Assembly: GCA_018817385.1 (NCBI GenBank)
Contig: JAHIUA010000068.1
Span: 101,067-165,066 of the forward strand
Length of the DNA: 64,000 nt
Direction: 5' to 3'
Origin: Pseudomonadota bacterium
GTDB taxonomy: Bacteria > Desulfobacterota > Desulfobulbia > Desulfobulbales > Desulfocapsaceae
In this document: positions 26,693 through 36,244 of the stretch, piece by piece
Position numbering within the stretch: the stretch's first letter is position 1
Layout: the number at the start of each line of letters is the position of its first letter
Made by a program: the position numbers and the translations under genes
The notes under the pieces: model-generated
Database searches by the model: none
What the model was told of the DNA's origin: nothing
What the model saw: only the letters and a program-made list of their open reading frames with translations

Positions 26693-26836
26693 TCAGGAAG
26701 AGGCGTGCCGAGAGGCTTCTATTTTTTTCTTGGGGGTACGCAAAAGTATTTTAATTAATTGACCCACAACACTGATAGTTATAAAGCCAAGAATAACCAA
26801 AATTACAAAACCAAGACTTTCGGGTGTATCATTCAT
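26693..26836 (-). CDS. 47-residue single-pass membrane miniprotein, paralogue of 26064-26177
   Basis: ATG start at 26836 with AGAGGAT 6-7 bases upstream. The protein opens MNDTPESLGFVILVILGF, then ITISVVGQLIKILLRTPKKK, and ends in a short polar tail. It has one ~20-residue hydrophobic helix starting at residue 8 and a Lys-rich juxtamembrane segment. Similarity to the 37-residue neighbour is spread along its whole length, which supports both as real genes. Both are on the minus strand. No known family is recognised. Confidence 0.65.
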   Translation of the reverse strand: MNDTPESLGFVILVILGFITISVVGQLIKILLRTPKKKIEASRHASS

Positions 26837-27446
26837 TGACTTATCCTCTCTTTATCATGTTGATTGTGGTTACAGTAACAGTCATAGCTTACCTCTTGCA
26901 AAAAGAGTAGATTTCTTAGCATATTTTAATTTTGATTTCAAACTCCTTTTTCAAATAAAACAAAATCGAATCAGTACTGATCGTAATGAGTTGAGACAAT
27001 GTTCGGTCACCACCCCGCTGAGAAATACCACAATGCGGGAGGACGGCAACGTGTCCTTTTTTCTGTCCAGGGGGAATGAATCTTCTCCTCTTTTGAAGAG
27101 TCTGATTACCTCTTTCGCGTTTTAGTGAAGTTATGGAAGACTAAGGAAAAAAGAGAGGAATATCCAGACGAGAGAAGGGGAGGTTTTTATGCAGGGATGA
27201 CATTTTTTGGCACCACTTCCATTGATTAGCTTTCTCCCTCCACTCTTCCATGGATTCACTTTGACAGTTCTGATTATGAGAGCTTGAAAAAGCAGCCTTT
27301 CGAGGTTATTTTACTTTCTTTGCTTCTGGCTTTTTCACAGGTGGTGGCGTCGTCCCCCATGTCTTATTTTATTGATTTCGGCAATAGAATTTCTGTCAGC
27401 GAGAAGCCTATCGCACCGGGAAGTAACAGAGCAAGAGGGAATAAGG
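26837..27446. other. 610-bp intergenic region
   Basis: Divergent region between the second miniprotein and the Fe-S protein. Strongly A+T-rich stretch at 26930-26990. The open frame that precedes ATG 27447 (from 27372) lacks protein-like features. Nothing else identified. Confidence 0.4.
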
Positions 27447-28256
27447 ATGTGTGAATTCTGCAGCGAACATGGGGATGGGAAGGTGTGGTTTAAAAATGCT
27501 GAAAACTATGGCAAAGATCTCATGAGTGATCTTCGCCGTCGACAGTATATCAATGATTTCTTCACCTCCACCATCGAGCAAGGTGTTGTGACCATCGGTC
27601 GCCTGGAAACTCTATTTGGAAAAAAGAAACGTCTTCCAGATCGGTTGGTAAAACAGATGGTGGACAAGGCCAAGGTGGAGCACTTCGGACAGGTGGTAAC
27701 TATTGAGGATATCAGAGAATTAGTGGGGAAAGCAGCCACTGTGGTCAGGTTGCCCTGTGCCTGCCGCTGGGCTTCCATGAAAAAGGAAAATCGCTGTTGT
27801 TATTCGGTCAGTTACTGCGCCGAATCCTGGTACAAGGATCTTGACATGGGCTATTTTGGTCTTGCTCAGGATCAGGGCTTAGAATCATTAACCCCGGCAC
27901 AAGCTATTGGACAGATGGAAGAACTGGAACGTCAAGGATCCGTGCATACTATCTGGACCATGATGACGCCTTTCGTCGGAGCTATTTGTAATTGTCAACC
28001 TGGTGATTGTCTGGGACTTCGCACCCTGGCAATAGATGTGGAAACCATGTTTCGTGGCGAACAGATGGCCACAGTAGATGAAGATCAGTGTAACGGTTGT
28101 GGTGCCTGCGAGGATGCCTGTCATTTCAAGGCCATCAGCAGTGTAGAGGTATCTGGCGAACACAAGGCTCATATCCACCCTTCTGCCTGTTTTGGTTGCG
28201 GGTTATGCCGCAATGTCTGTCCTGCTGAGGCCATCTCTCTGCTCAGCAGGGAGTGA
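27447..28256 (+). CDS. multi-cysteine Fe-S protein with two C-terminal 4Fe-4S ferredoxin motifs
   Basis: 269 residues from ATG 27447, which has AGAGGG 7 bases upstream; an in-frame start at 27372 is less likely. The start is MCEFCSEHG (CxxC). A helical middle carries VRLPCACRWAS, RCCYSVSYCAESW and ICNCQPGDCLG, an unusual cysteine array. The C-terminus has two classic clusters, CNGCGACEDACHFKAI and CFGCGLCRNVCPAEAI. No signal peptide, so cytoplasmic electron transfer or an Fe-S-bound enzyme is likely. The partner is unknown; the next gene downstream, an integral membrane protein, is 320 bases away. I do not recognise a named family. Confidence 0.85.
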   Translation: MCEFCSEHGDGKVWFKNAENYGKDLMSDLRRRQYINDFFTSTIEQGVVTIGRLETLFGKKKRLPDRLVKQMVDKAKVEHFGQVVTIEDIRELVGKAATVVRLPCACRWASMKKENRCCYSVSYCAESWYKDLDMGYFGLAQDQGLESLTPAQAIGQMEELERQGSVHTIWTMMTPFVGAICNCQPGDCLGLRTLAIDVETMFRGEQMATVDEDQCNGCGACEDACHFKAISSVEVSGEHKAHIHPSACFGCGLCRNVCPAEAISLLSRE

Positions 28257-28575
28257 AGATGTCGACACGTCCAGGACAGGGAAAAAGGTCGAGAATTTGC
28301 TGCAGGCGGGCAAAAAAAAGAATCCGATCACTAAGCCAACGACTCCTTACTCCACTCAATCATGGCGATAGTCATTGACTAGCAGACAGCTGCCTTGCTA
28401 ATATACAATGGGCAATCGCTCTTGAATAAGAGAGCTTTTCTCGGCTAATGGGTATTGTCAACCTAACCGGTCACAAACCGTTTTCGGGAACGTCTTTTTC
28501 CGAAATCAGCTTTACAACGTCTCTGTTTTCATCAACTGACTGTTGGGTTTCAAGCCAGTCAACAACACAACTGTA
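28257..28575. other. 319-bp intergenic region
   Basis: No ORF, hairpin with T-tract or promoter of good quality was seen. A TTG at 28543 is in frame with the following membrane protein. Confidence 0.35.
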
Positions 28576-29439
28576 ATGAACAAAGTCTACGAACGAATCA
28601 CATGGATTTTTGATCCCCTGCATCAGTTTTATGAACATGAAAAAATGCATCGCAAGATCTCTATCCTGCTGGTGCTGCTCTTTGTCTCCAGTCTCTTCGT
28701 TATAGAATTAAAACGACGCCACCTGCTTCCTGATTTGCTGAGCCACATGATCCCGGGGAACCATTTTTACGCCATTGGTGGGGCCTTCACGGTCATTCTC
28801 ATCCTTGAAGTAATTAGTCTCATTTTCACCCTCCCCTGCTCTTTTTCCCGTTCTGTAGGAAAGCAATTTGAGATTCTCTCTTTGATTTTAATGCGGAATG
28901 CCTTTAAGGAGTTGTCTCATTTTCAGGAGCCTGTCACCTATCTCGGCAATGAACAGGGTATCCTTCATATCTTGTCGGACGGTTTCGGCGCAGTTGCCAT
29001 CTTTACCCTTCTCGGCGTCTATTACATTTTACAGAATAAGGCTCAAGATGAGCGCGATCGTGTTGACGATATATATAGTTTTGTGGCAGCAAAAAAAGGT
29101 ATCGCCCTTATTCTTCTCACCTCCTTTGTCGTTATGGGATTCCGGGCACTTTATTTGACTGCAATCGGCGTTGAACATACTGATTTTTTTCACGACTTTT
29201 ATACGATCCTGATCATCACGGATATACTGGTGGTTCTTATCGCCCAATGTTTTCATCCTTCTTTTTATTCGGTGTTTCGCAATTCCGGTTTTGCCCTTTC
29301 TACCATGATTATTCGTATTGCCCTGGTGGCCCCAGTCTACTTCAATGTCCTCCTCGGTCTGGCTGCAATTGTTCTCGCCATTCTGTTGACGGTAGTTAGT
29401 GGGAAGCTATTCCCCCTGCAAAAAAGAGGGTGGAAATAA
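28576..29439 (+). CDS. polytopic membrane protein of unknown function
   Basis: 287 residues from ATG 28576 (MNKVYERITWIFDPLHQFYEHEKM). A TTG at 28543 would add 11 residues; neither start has a clear ribosome site. About seven hydrophobic helices: near 30-45, 65-90, 125-150, 173-195, 205-225, 235-255 and 258-280. Charged loops include QNKAQDERDRVDD. A potentially conserved His/Asp-rich stretch, GVEHTDFFHDFYT, lies before helix five. I recognise no family. It stands alone between an Fe-S protein and an RNase D-like gene. Confidence 0.75.
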   Translation: MNKVYERITWIFDPLHQFYEHEKMHRKISILLVLLFVSSLFVIELKRRHLLPDLLSHMIPGNHFYAIGGAFTVILILEVISLIFTLPCSFSRSVGKQFEILSLILMRNAFKELSHFQEPVTYLGNEQGILHILSDGFGAVAIFTLLGVYYILQNKAQDERDRVDDIYSFVAAKKGIALILLTSFVVMGFRALYLTAIGVEHTDFFHDFYTILIITDILVVLIAQCFHPSFYSVFRNSGFALSTMIIRIALVAPVYFNVLLGLAAIVLAILLTVVSGKLFPLQKRGWK

Positions 29440-29540
29440 AGTGGCAGATTGTATAGGGAGAGAACCTTCGCTCCTCTGCCGGTATTTCCAGGAGTGCATT
29501 CACAGCAGACATTCCTGGGCAGGACAAGGAACAAATTCGG

Positions 29541-30173
29541 ATGACAAGAGACATGACACACAGTAAAACAAGCCGACCTGGCTTTGATCGGCGGATGAGC
29601 AAAGATGAGATAAACGCTTGCCCCATGGCCCAGTGGACAGGGCCGGTGCTCGTGGTGCGAACCAATGACCAGATGGCCGAGGCAGTTCCTCGGCTTGCCA
29701 GTCAGACCCTGCTCGGCTTTGATACGGAAACCCGCCCCGCATATACAAAAGGCGAAAACTACCTCCCTTCACTTCTGCAGCTGGCAAGCGAGACGGAAGT
29801 CTTTATCTTCCAATTTAAACACCTGAGCCTGGCCGGCCCCCTGCGTGAAATCCTCGCCAATCCTGCTATCATCAAGGCCGGGGTAAGCCTGCAGTACGAC
29901 ATTCGCGAGCTTAAAAAGATATCCCAATTCAAGGCTGCAGGCTTTGTGGACCTAGGCAATCTTGCTAAACGGGCAAGCATCAAGAACCACGGTCTGCGTG
30001 GCCTGGCCGCGGTACTGCTGGGATTTCGTATTTCCAAAGGGGCGCAGACCTCTAACTGGGCCCAAGACACACTTACTGCACGCCAGGTCCAATACGCGGC
30101 CACCGACGCCTGGGTGGGCAGAAAACTCTACCAGGCCCTGAAAAAAGAGCCCCTGAACAAGGACGCGACATGA
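29541..30173 (+). CDS. RNase D-like 3'-5' exonuclease domain protein
   Basis: 210 residues, DEDDy exonuclease fold. Exo [13 protein letters not shown] (Asp61, Glu63). Exo [16 protein letters not shown] (Asp near 118). Exo [18 protein letters not shown] (Tyr and Asp near 190-194). No HRDC domain, so it is shorter than RNase D and like the stand-alone exonucleases found in many proteobacteria. The in-frame methionines near the start leave a few residues uncertain. It overlaps the following DNA-binding protein by 4 bases (ATGA), implying coupled translation. Confidence 0.92.
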   Translation: MTRDMTHSKTSRPGFDRRMSKDEINACPMAQWTGPVLVVRTNDQMAEAVPRLASQTLLGFDTETRPAYTKGENYLPSLLQLASETEVFIFQFKHLSLAGPLREILANPAIIKAGVSLQYDIRELKKISQFKAAGFVDLGNLAKRASIKNHGLRGLAAVLLGFRISKGAQTSNWAQDTLTARQVQYAATDAWVGRKLYQALKKEPLNKDAT

Positions 30174-30463
30174 GCAAGCCCCAGAACAAGACCCCATTAC
30201 AAGGCCTTACCCTTGAGGTGATCCTGACCCGTCTGGTTGAACAGTATGGCTGGTACCGACTGGGTAAAAAGATCGATATTAATTGTTTCACCAAGACTCC
30301 CAGTATCAAATCGAGTCTTAAATTCCTGCGCAAGACACCGTGGGCCAGAGAGAAGGTGGAGACCCTCTATCTGAGGACCAAGTTTTCCGCAAAGGTTGTT
30401 AAAAAAGATGAAGGAAAGGCCGGAATAACAGCAGAAAATCCATGGACAAAAAAGCGTAGTTGA
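30170..30463 (+). CDS. VF530-family (DUF2132) DNA-binding protein
   Basis: 97 residues. The family signature is plain: [56 protein letters not shown] spans residues about 12-67 (given here in parts: [36 protein letters not shown]). VF530 from Vibrio has a small helical DNA-binding fold; biological role unknown. The tail is basic. Coupled to the exonuclease gene by an ATGA overlap, suggesting a nucleic-acid related joint role. Confidence 0.9.
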   Translation: MSKPQNKTPLQGLTLEVILTRLVEQYGWYRLGKKIDINCFTKTPSIKSSLKFLRKTPWAREKVETLYLRTKFSAKVVKKDEGKAGITAENPWTKKRS

Positions 30464-30680
30464 TAAGACAGGGGCGGAATTGAGCAGATCACCGTCCCCG
30501 AGAGAGGTGAAGCCCTTGAACTCATACACCAGAGGCCGTTTGAATATTTTTCAGCAAGCCCCCACTTCTTTCCCCACTTGCCCTTCTCAGGGACAGCAAA
30601 GGCATCAGGCGTAAGGAAGATGTGACAGCATGCATCGTCATGTTCCTCTCATCTTCTCTGTTTGAAAACATTCTCCATTG

Positions 30681-31706
30681 TTATGAAGATGTACGACTAT
30701 AAAAACCGTGTGCCAGGTTCAGTACCCTGCCCTGCTGCTTCAGGCGGGTAAGGATGCTATACAACTTTCTGGCCGGAAATCCAGTGGCCTCCTGCAGATC
30801 TTTGATACTGAGAGTAGTCTCGCTGGCATCTATGCAGTGGGCAACCAAGGCAATGGCCGTGGGCTGCCCCTGTAGGTTGTCTTGGGGAACCATCTGCATG
30901 GATTCCTCTGGGTTCTTCTGCGTTGCAGACCGGCGTCTCTTTGTTTCTTCCTTTACTGTGGTGGCGAGATCGAACGTATCCATGCTGATACCGAACAGAT
31001 CTGCCAGCTGATCATCTGCAATCACTTTATTGCCCTTTGTCTTCTCCGCCTTCAGTATGCTGGTCATCTTGCCCTGTACCGCCTCACTGACCAGATCGTT
31101 CAGAACTGCTTGCCGCAAGGTGAAAAACAGGGACGGATCTTCATCGAGTCGCGCACCGACCCCATACAGGGTGGCGGCAATATGCTTACACATGGACGCC
31201 CAGTCCGGGCAGCTGCAGTCAAATGAAATTTCTGTCGGTGTTGGGAAGAGGCCTTTTCCCTGAACCATGAAAATTTCCTGCAGATCTTTAGGCAATTTTC
31301 CGGCCAGCAGATCAGGCAGGGATGAAAGTCTGGACTGGCACTCTTTTTTGATAGTCTGCCAATTCTGCTCTTTCATTTTGTCAATGTGTATCAGGACATC
31401 ATAGGGCTTGCTACGGGAACCCTGGACAAGTGCTTTTATCGTGCCCGGAGTAATCTGCAGATCGAGCACGGCCCCATGTCGGACATAGCTACTGCCCCGA
31501 CCAATGCGGTTGCTATAGTCGGCATAGCTTTTTAGATTTTTGTTCCAGGCCTTGCCCCACCAAGTTCTGGCCAGTGCTTGGCCTTCGAGGATTATCGGAC
31601 GCAGGTCAGGGTTCTTTTTACGCAGCTGTTTTATTTTTTTTTCAGCTTTGGCTCTTTTTTCGGCCACATTGATATATTTCGGATAAGATCCGTAGCTCAT
31701 CGTCAA
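30681..31706 (-). CDS. SWIM zinc-finger protein, partner of the SNF2 helicase
   Basis: 341 residues. The SWIM motif CxCxnCxH is visible as FDCSCPDWASMCKHIAATLYG near residues 183-203. The N-terminal region (GQALARTWWGKAWNKNL, SYVRHGAVLDLQI) matches the conserved part of SWIM proteins encoded next to SNF2 enzymes. The last ~70 residues (SIKDLQEATGFPARKLYSIL, GRVLNL) look like a winged helix. It starts 6 bases after the SNF2 stop on the same strand. In such pairs the zinc finger probably guides the translocase to DNA or protein; that is inference. Confidence 0.9.
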   Translation of the reverse strand: MTMSYGSYPKYINVAEKRAKAEKKIKQLRKKNPDLRPIILEGQALARTWWGKAWNKNLKSYADYSNRIGRGSSYVRHGAVLDLQITPGTIKALVQGSRSKPYDVLIHIDKMKEQNWQTIKKECQSRLSSLPDLLAGKLPKDLQEIFMVQGKGLFPTPTEISFDCSCPDWASMCKHIAATLYGVGARLDEDPSLFFTLRQAVLNDLVSEAVQGKMTSILKAEKTKGNKVIADDQLADLFGISMDTFDLATTVKEETKRRRSATQKNPEESMQMVPQDNLQGQPTAIALVAHCIDASETTLSIKDLQEATGFPARKLYSILTRLKQQGRVLNLAHGFYSRTSS

Positions 31707-31712
31707 TTTCCT

Positions 31713-34400
31713 CTAGCTTGTCAGACTAAACAGATTGGTCAGTTCATTGTTCTCCATCTCCGTGAGCCAGGACTCACCACTGGCAGCCACAACATCGTCC
31801 GAGAGTTTTGCTTTTTTAGTCAACATTTCATCAATTTTTTCTTCCAGCGTCCCTTTAGTAATGAATTTATGGACCATCACCTTTTTTTGTTGGCCAATGC
31901 GGAATACTCGATCGGTGGCCTGGTTCTCCACGGCCGGATTCCACCAACGGTCAAAATGGATGACATGATTGGCACGAGTGAGATTGAGGCCTACCCCGCC
32001 CGCCTTCAGTGACAGCACCATAAAAGGTATATAATCGTTGGATTGAAACTGTTCGATGATTTTTTTTCGTTTGCCCACTGACACACTGCCATGAAGGATA
32101 AGGCCAGGCCCCTCAAACACTGTTTCCAGAAATCGTGCCAGGGGTTCGGTCAGCTCCTTGAACTGCGTGAAGACCAGTACCCGTTCACGTTTTTCGTAGA
32201 TAATGGTGCAGATCTCTCGTAATCTGGCAAATTTACCGCTCTCCTTTTCACCATAGCCATCCACCCCGGCATATTGATCCGGGTGATTACAGATCTGTTT
32301 AAATTTGGTCAATGCCGCCAAAATCATACCCTTGCGCTGAATACCATCCGCCGTTTCCAGCATCTTGCTTATGTTATCAACCAGCTGTTGATAAACGACT
32401 GCCTGTTTACGACTGAGGGAAGCCCAGGTTTTCATCTCCACCTTGTCGGGGAGATCGTTTATGATGGACTTGTCACTCTTTAATCGCCGCAGCATAAAAG
32501 GGGCAATCATCCTCCGCAGACGGCCATAACCATCTGGATGATAGGCCAACCCCTTACTGAAAGAGGCAAATTCTTTGATCGTCCCCAGCAATCCAGGATT
32601 GACAAAATCAAAGAGGGACCAGAGATCACTCAAACGATTTTCCACCGGTGTACCGGTCATGACAATGCGGTTTAGAGCCGGAATTTTTTTCACCGTCCTA
32701 GTCTGCTTGGTACCAGGGTTTTTAATAGCCTGAGCCTCATCCAGGATGACATACTGCCACCTGTATTCCAGCAGCCAATCGTAGCGTTGAGCCAAGGCAT
32801 AGGTGGTGATCACCAGATCAAGGTCGGCCAGGGTTGCCTTGCTTGGTACTGAAACCTTACGAGGTTTGTGCATATCCGGATGGGCCATGAACACCTTCAG
32901 CTCCGGACAGAATCGCTTGATCTCCTGGTCCCAGTTGGCCAACAACGAGGCAGGAACGATAAGCAGGGAGGCGGCAGGCTTCTCCTGGGTCTGCTTGGTC
33001 CCGGAAAGGACATTTAAAAAAGCGAGGATCTGAACGGTCTTGCCGAGCCCCATATCATCAGCCAGACAACAGCCAAAACCAAGGCCGTGATGACCACAAA
33101 GCCAACGCAGCCCATCCTGTTGATAAGGTCTCAGGTCTGCCAGGAAACGATCATCTGTGGTCGCCTCGGGCAACAGGCCAGGGTTTGCCATCCTGGTAAA
33201 TACAGATTGCAGCCACTGTCCGTTTTCCACTTCCAGGACACTGTTATCAATCGCCTTTACCCGTCCATCCAAGGGCTGCAGTTGCCAGCGCATGGCCTCG
33301 GCCAAGGTGAACCCTTCTCTTGCCACCAGTTTCTGGGCCTCTTCATAGGCTGCCAGAGTCTGTTCGAGTCTTTCCCTGTCAACTGCTACCCATTTATTTT
33401 TGATAAAGGCCAAACCATCCACCTCAGCAAGGAGACGCCTGATCTCATCGGCAGAGATTTCTTCTTCCCCCAGCATGAGCCGGGGCGTAAAGTCCAACAG
33501 GGCCGCAATTCCAACCAGGGCAGGTTCCTTTTCACCCAGACTGACCTTGAGGTGAACGTTGGCTCTCTTCGTCTGCCACCAGTTCGGAATACGACAGAGG
33601 ATGCCAGCCACCTCATAAAGAGGGACCTCCTGTAAAAAAGTATAGGCATCTCCGCTGCCCCAGGCCAAGGGATAAAAGAGGTTGTTGCTCTCTAACAGAG
33701 CAGCGATCAGTTCACTGTCTCTGGCCGCCTCATAAACAGTAACCAGCAGTTCCAGTAATTTGTCGTTGTCATCCTGATATTCCTGCAGGGCATATTTTAA
33801 GGGCAGATGTTTTGATTGACCTTCCGCACCCATTCGGGTCGAATAGGTAGCCAGAAAGGCAAACGGTTCCTCACCATCTCTGTTTTCCACGAGATGAAAA
33901 TAGATCCGGCCGAGGAGATGGCTGCCGGGTGAGAAACGATGAATAAAGTCGGCGACAGAGCCGGGAAATGCGCTGATTGCTGTGGCAAAGGTTTTGTTTA
34001 ACTGCAACCATAAGGCTGCAAGGAGCCTGGGATTGACATACTCTCCGCCAGTCATCGCCGGGATGACCTCGAGCAATTCGGTTAGCTCCTGCCCTACCAT
34101 AGGAACCTGGGCCAGGTGGCGCAAACCTTCGAGGTCTGGAGTCAAACGCAGGTGATGAACAAACAGGCCGCTGAACTTCCGCCAAAAATCCAGGGAGGCA
34201 GGAAGGGCCACAGCAGGGTCTGAAAAACCCAAAAAGAGCAGCCATTTTTGTCTCTCAGAGGTATAGGTGGTGAAGATTTCCTGTTGCAGCAGGACACTGC
34301 TTGTAGCTGTTTTTCCGGCAGCCACACCCCACTCAAGCTGCAGAGAGCCATCCGGCATTGGAACAACGACTAACTCCCTGTTCGCATTTTTGTTGTCCAT
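31713..34400 (-). CDS. SNF2-family DNA-dependent ATPase/helicase
   Basis: 895 residues. The N-terminal ~420 residues are a bacterial-type extension. The two RecA-like lobes follow: motif I LADDMGLGKTVQILAFL near 448-464, motif II LDEAQAIKN, motif III MTGTPVENRLSDLWSLFDF. Then RVLVFTQFKELTEPLARFL and GGVGLNLTRANHVIHFDRWW, and motif VI ATDRVFRIGQ. Its ATG overlaps the stop of the upstream methyltransferase by one base (TGATG). With the SWIM gene downstream this is a three-gene operon. Bacterial SNF2 proteins of this type (RapA-unlike) are linked to DNA or transcription complex remodelling. Confidence 0.95.
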   Translation of the reverse strand: MDNKNANRELVVVPMPDGSLQLEWGVAAGKTATSSVLLQQEIFTTYTSERQKWLLFLGFSDPAVALPASLDFWRKFSGLFVHHLRLTPDLEGLRHLAQVPMVGQELTELLEVIPAMTGGEYVNPRLLAALWLQLNKTFATAISAFPGSVADFIHRFSPGSHLLGRIYFHLVENRDGEEPFAFLATYSTRMGAEGQSKHLPLKYALQEYQDDNDKLLELLVTVYEAARDSELIAALLESNNLFYPLAWGSGDAYTFLQEVPLYEVAGILCRIPNWWQTKRANVHLKVSLGEKEPALVGIAALLDFTPRLMLGEEEISADEIRRLLAEVDGLAFIKNKWVAVDRERLEQTLAAYEEAQKLVAREGFTLAEAMRWQLQPLDGRVKAIDNSVLEVENGQWLQSVFTRMANPGLLPEATTDDRFLADLRPYQQDGLRWLCGHHGLGFGCCLADDMGLGKTVQILAFLNVLSGTKQTQEKPAASLLIVPASLLANWDQEIKRFCPELKVFMAHPDMHKPRKVSVPSKATLADLDLVITTYALAQRYDWLLEYRWQYVILDEAQAIKNPGTKQTRTVKKIPALNRIVMTGTPVENRLSDLWSLFDFVNPGLLGTIKEFASFSKGLAYHPDGYGRLRRMIAPFMLRRLKSDKSIINDLPDKVEMKTWASLSRKQAVVYQQLVDNISKMLETADGIQRKGMILAALTKFKQICNHPDQYAGVDGYGEKESGKFARLREICTIIYEKRERVLVFTQFKELTEPLARFLETVFEGPGLILHGSVSVGKRKKIIEQFQSNDYIPFMVLSLKAGGVGLNLTRANHVIHFDRWWNPAVENQATDRVFRIGQQKKVMVHKFITKGTLEEKIDEMLTKKAKLSDDVVAASGESWLTEMENNELTNLFSLTS

Positions 34401-35119
34401 CAGATTTTTTTCTTACAACGGCTGCCACTGGCCTTGTCGATAGTGACGTGCTGTTCGCAAAGCCAGATCATGTGTCGACTTCCACCTTTACGTTTCCGGG
34501 CTCGAACCGTGACTTCTTCCACCGTAAAACCTGTCTGTCGTAGGAGCTTGGAAAAGACGGGATCGGCAGCAGCAGACCAGACAGTCAAGATACCTCCTGG
34601 TTTGAGGGCGCTGTAAATAGCCTTCAAGCCGGCCCTGGTGTAAAGCCAGCCGTTGCCGGTGCGAGTCAGGCCATCAGGGCCGTTGTCCACATCGAGGATC
34701 ACGGCATCATAGGCATGCTGCTCCGTTTTTAAAATCAGAGCGACATCAATCGCCCGCACCAAGACTCGGCTATCTTTCAGAGGATGCCCGGCGAGAGGGC
34801 CAAGAGGCCCCTGATTCCAGGCCACCACAGCCGGCACCAGTTCAGCCACCACCACCTGGGCCTGAGGATTGAGATTCTGCAGTGCCGCTGCCACGGTATA
34901 GCCCATACCCAGGCCGCCAATCAAGACCTTGGGTGCGGGACGATTGGCAAACCTTGCACAGGCAAGTTCGGCCAGGGCATCTTCCGAGCCATGGACACGG
35001 CTGTTCATGAGTTCACAGCCCTCTACCCGGATAGAAAACTCATCACCCCGTCTATAGAGACGCAGTATTCCGGAGTCTCCAGATATCGGACTGCTGTCCA
35101 GCAATTGCCAAGGAATCAT
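34400..35119 (-). CDS. spermidine-synthase-like methyltransferase-fold protein
   Basis: 239 residues from ATG 35119 (MIPWQLLDSS), preferred over 35185 because GAGGG stands 5 bases upstream and the family begins just before the LRLYRRGDEFSIRV strand. Visible motifs: KVLIGGLGMGYTVAAAL (SAM-type glycine loop), VVAELVPAVVAWNQG, DSRVLVRAIDVA, YDAVILDVDNGPDGL. The aminopropyltransferase family shares this fold, but the tyrosine/aspartate pair for polyamines is not evident. It is the first gene of the SNF2-SWIM operon, coupled by a one-base overlap. Substrate unknown. Confidence 0.82.
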   Translation of the reverse strand: MIPWQLLDSSPISGDSGILRLYRRGDEFSIRVEGCELMNSRVHGSEDALAELACARFANRPAPKVLIGGLGMGYTVAAALQNLNPQAQVVVAELVPAVVAWNQGPLGPLAGHPLKDSRVLVRAIDVALILKTEQHAYDAVILDVDNGPDGLTRTGNGWLYTRAGLKAIYSALKPGGILTVWSAAADPVFSKLLRQTGFTVEEVTVRARKRKGGSRHMIWLCEQHVTIDKASGSRCKKKI

Positions 35120-35343
35120 CTTGCCCTCAATACAAAAATCATTCTGATTAACTCCCCAACGCAAGGGACCATGGTGCATAGCCAAATACGTCGTAACTGA
35201 GTCTCAGTGCTAATCAGAAAAGTAATTATTGGTAAATGAGTTCATTCGCCAGCACCGCTCACAGCGTTACCACTCCTGAGATAGCACCTTTTCCAGAAAT
35301 CCGAGAGACCTGCTGTTCCTCTGGCATCCCCTGGAATCCTCTC

Positions 35344-36180
35344 TTATCTACTGGTACGTGTTATACCACTGCTGTCGATGGTGATAAGCCTTTTTTTGTA
35401 GAGAGAACCAATTGCCTTTTTGAAGACTTTCTTACTTACTCCGAACCGGGAATAGATCTCTTCTGGCAGGCTTTTATCGGTAATTGGAATGCTGCCGCCA
35501 TGCTCTTTTATGGTTTCAAGAATATTCTGCGAAACAGCATCAACTCCTTGATAACCTGGTTGTTGCAGGCTCAAGTCAATTTTGAGGTCTTCGCGAATTT
35601 TTTTTATGTAGCCTTTCAGCTGCTGACCTGGGAGCAGTTTCTGGAACACTTCGTTTTCATAGAGCATGCCCGCATGTGCAGAATTGACAACCGCCTTGTA
35701 GCCAAGATCTGTTTTGTCAAATATGATAAGATCCACTGCGTTGCCCTCTTTATAGTTCAGAGGCTGCAGACCGAGAAATTTATCCAGTTTGGAAGAGGCG
35801 ATTATGCTGTTATTTTTTTCACTCAGAAAGACAAAGACAACATAGGATTTGCCTTCCCGCATAGTATCCTGCTGTTCACTCTTTGGTACAAAAAGATCTA
35901 TTCCCATTCCCCAGTCCAGGTAAGCGCCTGACGGTGAATTTGTAATCACCTGCAACAGGGCGAATTGGCCGACAGTTGCATAGGGCTTTTGGGTGGTTGC
36001 CCGGAGGTGCTCTTCCCGATCTCGATAGACAAAAACCTCAACCGTATCTCCTGGCTGACATGCGTCAGGAACTTCCTTTGTCAGGAGAAGAATGTCCCCT
36101 GCCGCACCACCATCCAGATGAACACCGTAGGCCTGCTTTGTTTTTATTCTAAGCGTATTGATCTTGCCGATCTGTACCAT
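35344..36180 (-). CDS. CvfB-like S1-domain RNA-binding protein
   Basis: 278 residues. Family layout: an N-terminal S1-like barrel (QAYGVHLDGGAAGDILLLTKEVP, PGDTVEVFVYRDREEHLRAT). A second barrel has the YLDWGMGIDLFVPKSEQ motif, and a third has NSAHAGMLYENEVFQKLLPG. A C-terminal winged helix starts near IPITDKSLPEEIYSRFGVSKKVFKKAIGSL. CvfB binds RNA and affects virulence gene expression in staphylococci; YitL is the Bacillus homologue. ATG 36180. It is likely a single gene; the next upstream start lies 64 bases away. Confidence 0.9.
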   Translation of the reverse strand: MVQIGKINTLRIKTKQAYGVHLDGGAAGDILLLTKEVPDACQPGDTVEVFVYRDREEHLRATTQKPYATVGQFALLQVITNSPSGAYLDWGMGIDLFVPKSEQQDTMREGKSYVVFVFLSEKNNSIIASSKLDKFLGLQPLNYKEGNAVDLIIFDKTDLGYKAVVNSAHAGMLYENEVFQKLLPGQQLKGYIKKIREDLKIDLSLQQPGYQGVDAVSQNILETIKEHGGSIPITDKSLPEEIYSRFGVSKKVFKKAIGSLYKKRLITIDSSGITRTSR

Positions 36181-36244
36181 TTTCTTTCCTGTAAAACTCG
36201 TTAAACCATAAACGTGGCTGATACCACCAGGTAACTACTATTTA

